Part shown: positions 34,264-37,492 of the stretch, one piece after another
Layout: the number at the start of each line of letters is the position of its first letter
Numbering within the stretch: the first letter of the stretch is position 1
From: CAIKOD01 sp035543455
GTDB lineage: Archaea > Halobacteriota > Methanomicrobia > Methanomicrobiales > Methanospirillaceae
Reading direction: 5' to 3'
DNA length: 37,492 nucleotides
NCBI GenBank assembly: GCA_035543455.1
Contig: DATKKE010000040.1
Location: forward strand, 1-37,492
Program-made: the position numbers and the translations under genes
The notes under the pieces: model-generated
Told to the model about the DNA's origin: nothing
The model's database searches: none
What the model saw: only the letters and a program-made list of their open reading frames with translations

Positions 34264-34339
34264 GCCTCAGTGGCTTAGTTGGCAGAGCGGCTGACTTGTA
34301 ATCAGCAGGTCCCGTGTTCAAATCACGGCTGAGGCTCCA
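34264..34339 (+). tRNA. tRNA-Thr (anticodon UGU), CCA encoded
   Basis: A complete cloverleaf is present. Acceptor arms GCCTCAG (34264-34270) and CTGAGGC (34329-34335) pair fully. The anticodon stem GCTGA/TCAGC encloses the loop CTTGTAA with anticodon TGT at 34297-34299, which reads threonine ACA. The T-stem CCGTG/CACGG encloses TTCAAAT. The discriminator base is T, and CCA is encoded at 34337-34339. Its 3' 19 bases are copied at 37468-37486, so it has served as an integration target. Confidence 0.97.
34318..34336 (+). repeat. left attachment-site repeat (inside tRNA-Thr)
   Basis: The 19 bases TCAAATCACGGCTGAGGCT run from the T-loop to the discriminator base of tRNA-Thr. They occur again, without a mismatch, at 37468-37486. 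This is the usual place for site-specific recombination by tyrosine integrases. Confidence 0.85.
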
Positions 34340-34418
34340 TTTCGCATTTTAAGGCTATTTTAACGTTATTTTTGCATTTAAACCTTAAATTATGTCTATT
34401 TAGAGATTCTCAACTTCT

Positions 34419-34772
34419 TTATTCTTCGCATTTGAACTCGATCTCGTCCCCCATATGCTCGGATCCCCAGTCGCATAGGGCGTCGAGAATCGGCATGAGG
34501 GATTTGGCTTTTTCCGTGAGTGAGTACTCCACTTTTGGCGGGACTTGGGGGTAGACCTTTCTGATAATGAGCCCATCGCGTTCCATTTCCCTGAGTTCCT
34601 TGGTCAGCATCCTCTGCGTGATCTTTGGCTGCACCCGTTCCATTATCTGGCTGAATCGTAATGTCCCTTCCATAAGGTTGTAGATGATCAGCGGCTTCCA
34701 CTTTCCCCCGATAATATCCATTGTCGCCTCGATTGGCCAGCTATATTTGAATTTCTTAGGCGTCTTTTGCAT
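34419..34772 (-). CDS. HxlR-family winged-helix transcription regulator
   Basis: This is a cytoplasmic DNA-binding regulator of the HxlR (DUF24) type, 117 residues from the ATG at 34772. The family signature is clear: WPIEATMDIIGGKWKPLIIYNL near the start, LRFSQIMERVQPKITQRMLTKELREMERDGLI as recognition region, and the wing VPPKVEYSLTEKAKSLMPIL. Many HxlR proteins sense aldehydes, quinones or disulfide stress; here two cysteines lie near the C-terminus, but the N-terminal sensing cysteine of HypR is absent. A frame-open ATG at 34832 lies upstream of the predicted transcript start, so it is excluded. The gene is divergent from the redox genes, and its promoter carries an inverted repeat. Confidence 0.9.
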   Translation of the reverse strand: MQKTPKKFKYSWPIEATMDIIGGKWKPLIIYNLMEGTLRFSQIMERVQPKITQRMLTKELREMERDGLIIRKVYPQVPPKVEYSLTEKAKSLMPILDALCDWGSEHMGDEIEFKCEE

Positions 34773-34808
34773 CAGTATCAAACCTGTGCGTATGTCACAA
34801 CTTTGTTT

Positions 34809-34830
34809 GTATGCATTATATTTGTCATAC
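34809..34830. promoter_or_regulatory. likely operator: GTATG-N12-CATAC over the HxlR TATA box
   Basis: GTATG (34809-34813) and CATAC (34826-34830) form an exact inverted repeat. They flank ATTATATTT, the TATA box of the HxlR gene on the minus strand. A further GTATG at 34790-34794 lies 19 bases away in direct orientation. Binding of the HxlR dimer here would block its own promoter. Confidence 0.5.
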
Positions 34831-34904
34831 ATACCAGATATAACCTACAGGAACACGGGCGATACTGACCGGTGCTCGTATCTTTATGCCTGTATTCATT
34901 CTCG

Positions 34905-34917
34905 CCCCATATAGGGG
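34905..34917 (+). promoter_or_regulatory. palindromic TATA candidate of the redox gene cluster
   Basis: CCCC-ATATA-GGGG is a 13-base near-perfect palindrome with a TATA core, about 90 bases before the membrane-protein ATG at 35005. It is the best plus-strand promoter candidate in the divergent region; its use is inferred. Confidence 0.35.
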
Positions 34918-35004
34918 ACTCTGAAGGAAGGGCAGAAAAACGAGAGGAGGATGTACCGTGGAGAAAAAAGTATTCTTTATAACAGAAGAGGAGAGGGAAT
35001 CGAC

Positions 35005-35532
35005 ATGGTGACCGGATTTGCTGACTGGAGTAACTTCTATGTCATGGTAGGGTCGGCATCGGGAGCCCTCATCGGGCTGCAGTTCGTTGTCATCACCCTG
35101 ATCGCCCAGAAACCGGAGCTGAGGGTCGCCGGGGATACGGCGGCCGCTTTCCTGACGCCATCAATCCTGCAGTTCGGAACAACACTGTTTGTCTCGGCAG
35201 TATTTCTCGCGCCATGGTTTACTACGATTATCCCCTCTGGACTGGTATGCGTCGCTGGCATCAGTGGGATTGCATATACCGCGATGGTAGCGCTCCGCAT
35301 GCGGAGGCAGATGTTCTATCTCCCCAATTCCGAGGACTGGATCTTCCATATCATCCTTCCAATGGCTGCCTTCACTGTGCTCGTTGGGGCATTTCCTGCC
35401 ATTCACGTCTATCTCTGGGAAACGATGTTCGGGATCGCTTCGGCTGCACTGCTGCTGCTCTTTATCGGAATCCGTAATGCTTGGGACAATATTTCGTACA
35501 TGGTCTTTGTCCACGGGGCAGAAAGCGAATGA
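35005..35532 (+). CDS. small multi-helix membrane protein
   Basis: No named family was recognised. The protein has 175 residues and about five membrane-spanning segments: around YVMVGSASGALIGLQFVVITLIA, then FGTTLFVSAVFLAPWF, then GLVCVAGISGIAYTAMVAL, then HIILPMAAFTVLVGAFPA and FGIASAALLLLFIGI. A short basic loop (LRMRRQMFYLPNSEDW) lies in the middle. The ATG at 35005 is preferred over one at 34951 because GAGGAGAGGG precedes it and the first 18 residues of the longer form are polar and unlike the rest. Its stop overlaps an in-frame ATG of the flavodoxin frame (ATGA), so it is co-transcribed with the next two genes. Confidence 0.7.
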   Translation: MVTGFADWSNFYVMVGSASGALIGLQFVVITLIAQKPELRVAGDTAAAFLTPSILQFGTTLFVSAVFLAPWFTTIIPSGLVCVAGISGIAYTAMVALRMRRQMFYLPNSEDWIFHIILPMAAFTVLVGAFPAIHVYLWETMFGIASAALLLLFIGIRNAWDNISYMVFVHGAESE

Positions 35533-35588
35533 AACAAGGTACAATGAACAGCGGGTCGGATGAAGGATCTGCTGGGGGAGATGAAAAA

Positions 35589-36146
35589 ATGAAAATGACA
35601 CATTCAAAGGGAAATATAAAAGGAGAAGGAAGGTGCTTGATTGCGTACTTTTCTCGCTTAGGAAATAACTACGTCGGGGGGTCCATTATGAACCTGTCGG
35701 TCGGCAACACCGAAGTTATTGCAAAAATGATACAAGGGATGACCGGGGGCGACCTCTTCCGGATCGAGCCAGTGAAACCATATCCTGCGGATTATACAGC
35801 GACTACCGATGTGGCAAAGGAAGAACTTCGGACAAAAGCCCGACCGGAACTTACCGGTAACGTCGATAACATAGCATCTTATGAGCTAATTTTCCTCGGT
35901 TATCCCGACTGGTGGGGAACCATGCCGATGCCTGTCTTCACGTTCCTGGAAGGATACGATCTTTCCGGAAAGACGATTGCACCATTCTGCACCCATGAGG
36001 GAAGCGGCCTGGGACACAGCATTGCAGACATCGAAAAAGCATGCCCGCATTCAACCGTACTTAATGGCATAGCCATACGGGGTGGTGAGGTGAAGAATGC
36101 ACAGGATGTGGTTGCTGGGTGGCTACGTACCGTCGGAGTTATATGA
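35589..36146 (+). CDS. flavodoxin
   Basis: This is a flavodoxin-fold electron carrier of about 185 residues, probably binding FMN. The phosphate loop differs from the short classic form: CLIAYFSRLGNNYVGG, then VGNTEVIAKMI, as in the longer flavodoxin_4 group. GYPDWWGTMPMPVFTFLEGYDL and FCTHEGSGLG are the other two flavin-contact segments. The ATG at 35589 is chosen because GGGGGAG lies 8 bases upstream. Earlier in-frame ATGs at 35529 and 35544 would add a Gly/Ser-rich tail; the first of these overlaps the upstream stop. It sits between the membrane protein and the Fe-S aldo/keto reductase, a natural electron-transfer partner. Confidence 0.85.
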   Translation: MKMTHSKGNIKGEGRCLIAYFSRLGNNYVGGSIMNLSVGNTEVIAKMIQGMTGGDLFRIEPVKPYPADYTATTDVAKEELRTKARPELTGNVDNIASYELIFLGYPDWWGTMPMPVFTFLEGYDLSGKTIAPFCTHEGSGLGHSIADIEKACPHSTVLNGIAIRGGEVKNAQDVVAGWLRTVGVI

Positions 36147-36211
36147 AACCGGCGACTCTGTTGACCTCCACGATTACAGATTACACAAGTTTGGAAATCA
36201 GGTGAAAGATT

Positions 36212-37411
36212 ATGTTGTATCGGAAAATGCCGAAGAACGGCGACGAACTCTCCATCCTCGGATTCGGATGCATGCGTCTCCCTGAAAAAGAGGATGGCTT
36301 AATCGATGAAGAAAGGGCGACGAAACAGGTGCGGTACGCAATTGATAATGGCATTAACTATGTCGACACAGCCTGGCCCTATCACATGGGGCAGAGCGAG
36401 CCTTTCGTGGGACGTGCCCTTTCCGACGGGTACCGTGAGAAAGTTAAACTGGCGACTAAGCTCCCCTCATGGTTGATCGAGAAGCGGGAGGACATGGACA
36501 AATTCCTGAATGCCCAACTTGGGAAACTAAGGACAGATCATATCGATTACTACCTCGTCCATGCACTCGTTGGCGAACTGTGGGACAATGTTTTCGGACT
36601 TGGCGTCGCAGAATTCCTCGATCAGGCCAAAGCCGATGGTCGTATCATGAATGCAGGTTTTTCCTTCCACGGTTCCTCGGAGGATTTCAACCGGATCGTA
36701 GATGCGTACGACTGGGATTTCTGTCAGATACAGTACAACTTCTTAGACGAGAAGAACCAGGCCGGCACCGCAGGTCTTGAGTACGCTGCCTCGAAAGGCC
36801 TCGGCGTCGTGATCATGGAACCTCTCAGGGGAGGTAACCTGACGAAGACCGTCCCACAGGCAGTGAAAGAGATCTGGGACGAAGCCCTGGTAAATAGAAC
36901 GCCGGCAGAATGGGCTTTTCGCTGGGTATGGAACCATCCCGAAGTGACGGTTGTCCTATCAGGCATGAATGACGAGGCACATATCCGTGAGAATCTCAAG
37001 GTAGCGGGCCAGGCTTACCCTCATTCGCTCAAAGACGCAGAGCTATCGCTCGTCAAGAGGGTGGAGCAGAAATACCGCGAGCTTATGAAAGTCGCCTGTA
37101 CCGGATGCCAATATTGTATGCCCTGTCCTTCTGGGGTCAACATCCCGCTCTGTTTCGAACATTACAATAACCTGACTCTGGCCGACAATCCGTCTGGGGA
37201 GAAATTCATGTACGCAGCACGGCTTGGAGGAGCTGTGGCTCTCGGGCAACCTGAGTTTGCATCGCTGTGCGTCCAATGTGGGCAGTGCGCTGAAAAATGC
37301 CCGCAGCATATCGATATTCCAGGGGTGCTAGAATCCGTGGTTGAAGAACTTGAAGGACCCGATTTTGAGCAGAGAGTTACTATGGCAAAACAGGCCTTCA
37401 AACAGATTTAA
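36212..37411 (+). CDS. aldo/keto reductase with C-terminal ferredoxin-like clusters
   Basis: This is a 399-residue fusion-type oxidoreductase. The N-terminal 290 residues form the aldo/keto reductase barrel. The catalytic tetrad is visible as Asp52, Tyr57, Lys83 and His117 (VDTAWPYHMG, ATKLP, YYLVHAL). The C-terminal part carries two cysteine clusters: C296-X2-C299-X2-C302-X2-C305-P and C353-X2-C356-X2-C359-X3-C363-P. These suggest two 4Fe-4S sites. This architecture is known from many anaerobes; the substrate is not established. GGTGA precedes the ATG. It is the last gene of the island's plus-strand group and may exchange electrons with the flavodoxin 66 bases upstream. A TTGCA/TGCAA inverted repeat with a T-run (37414-37441) follows. 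Confidence 0.92.
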   Translation: MLYRKMPKNGDELSILGFGCMRLPEKEDGLIDEERATKQVRYAIDNGINYVDTAWPYHMGQSEPFVGRALSDGYREKVKLATKLPSWLIEKREDMDKFLNAQLGKLRTDHIDYYLVHALVGELWDNVFGLGVAEFLDQAKADGRIMNAGFSFHGSSEDFNRIVDAYDWDFCQIQYNFLDEKNQAGTAGLEYAASKGLGVVIMEPLRGGNLTKTVPQAVKEIWDEALVNRTPAEWAFRWVWNHPEVTVVLSGMNDEAHIRENLKVAGQAYPHSLKDAELSLVKRVEQKYRELMKVACTGCQYCMPCPSGVNIPLCFEHYNNLTLADNPSGEKFMYAARLGGAVALGQPEFASLCVQCGQCAEKCPQHIDIPGVLESVVEELEGPDFEQRVTMAKQAFKQI

Positions 37412-37413
37412 TA

Positions 37414-37441
37414 TTGCAATATATACTATTTTTAACTGCAA
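37414..37441 (+). terminator. terminator-like hairpin and T-run after the aldo/keto reductase gene
   Basis: TTGCA (37414-37418) and TGCAA (37437-37441) flank an A/T-rich stretch with ACTATTTTTAAC. This is a plausible transcript end for the island's plus-strand genes. Confidence 0.4.
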
Positions 37442-37467
37442 ATATTAGTGATTTTAACATCGGTGTC

Positions 37468-37486
37468 TCAAATCACGGCTGAGGCT
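37468..37486 (+). repeat. right attachment-site repeat (copy of tRNA-Thr 3' end)
   Basis: An exact 19-base copy of tRNA-Thr positions 34318-34336 stands alone here, with no tRNA body before it and TTGA instead of TCCA after it. Allowing one extra C, similarity extends four bases further left (GTGT). It marks the right end of the island. Confidence 0.85.
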
Positions 37487-37492
37487 TGAATT

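Larger units (their letters stand above)
34318..37486 (+). mobile_element. 3.15-kb island integrated at tRNA-Thr
   Basis: Exact 19-base direct repeats bound the segment; the left one is the tRNA 3' end, the right one a stand-alone copy. Between them lie four genes with a shared redox theme: an HxlR regulator, a membrane protein, a flavodoxin and an Fe-S aldo/keto reductase. A/T-rich sequence lies inside both ends. No integrase, transposase or replication gene is seen, so the element either lost its integrase, is mobilised by another element, or is the inner part of a larger array continuing past the window. Confidence 0.65.

Noticed and set aside
34773..34832. Upstream N-terminal extension of the HxlR regulator
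   Set aside because: It lies before the predicted transcript start and overlaps the TATA box and operator; family members start at the later Met.
1..37492. CRISPR array, insertion sequence or rRNA gene
   Set aside because: No regularly spaced repeats, no transposase frame and no rRNA-like sequence were seen on reading both strands.

Overview
The window reads as chromosomal DNA of a methanogenic archaeon, most likely of the order Methanomicrobiales. The strongest markers are Mmp10 (the radical SAM enzyme that methylates an arginine of methyl-coenzyme M reductase), the methanogen-type (type 2) seryl-tRNA synthetase, archaeal ribosomal proteins uS15 and eS1 (S3Ae), a KEOPS Pcc1 subunit, archaeal-type phosphoglycerate mutase and an iron-sulfur flavoprotein of the Methanosarcina Isf type. 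Promoters have archaeal TATA boxes about 26 bases before the expected transcript start, and several genes appear to be leaderless.

Layout. 1-8.4 kb: an Lhr-like helicase with a nested inverted repeat at its 5' end; a two-gene ABC-2 exporter; Isf; a two-helix membrane protein; a small HEAT-repeat protein; and class II lysyl-tRNA synthetase behind a leader whose last hairpin buries the ribosome binding site. 8.5-10.9 kb: a Lon-family protease. 11.1-17.2 kb: three exported proteins in a row. One carries three copies of a small beta-rich repeat. One is a giant seven-bladed SBBP propeller with PKD, cohesin-like and dockerin-like modules. One has a cohesin-like domain, a Thr/Pro linker and a PEGA domain. 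17.5-21.3 kb: a radical SAM/SPASM enzyme and hydrogenase maturation factor HypF, whose zinc finger lacks one cysteine. 21.3-24.8 kb: an overlapping operon of two winged-helix regulators and a Ski2-like helicase. 24.8-27.6 kb: a bacterial-PH-like membrane protein, a methyltransferase and phosphoglycerate mutase.

27.6-28.2 kb is non-coding and rich in inverted repeats. 28.2-32.3 kb is a minus-strand translation operon: rps15, DHH nuclease, pcc1, serS, rps3ae. Its promoter TATA lies at the centre of a perfect 19-base palindrome. Next come mmp10 and a divergent DUF504 gene, then tRNA-Thr(UGU).

The last 3.15 kb (34318-37486) is the clearest sign of transfer. It starts in the 3' end of tRNA-Thr and ends with an exact 19-base copy of that 3' end at 37468-37486, the usual signature of tRNA-targeted integration. 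Between the repeats lie an HxlR-type regulator with an inverted-repeat operator over its own TATA box, a membrane protein, a flavodoxin and an aldo/keto reductase with two ferredoxin-like cysteine clusters. No integrase is visible between the repeats. I read this as a small or decayed integrated element with a redox cargo.

All assignments come from reading motifs by eye; no database search was run. No CRISPR array, rRNA gene or insertion sequence was seen.
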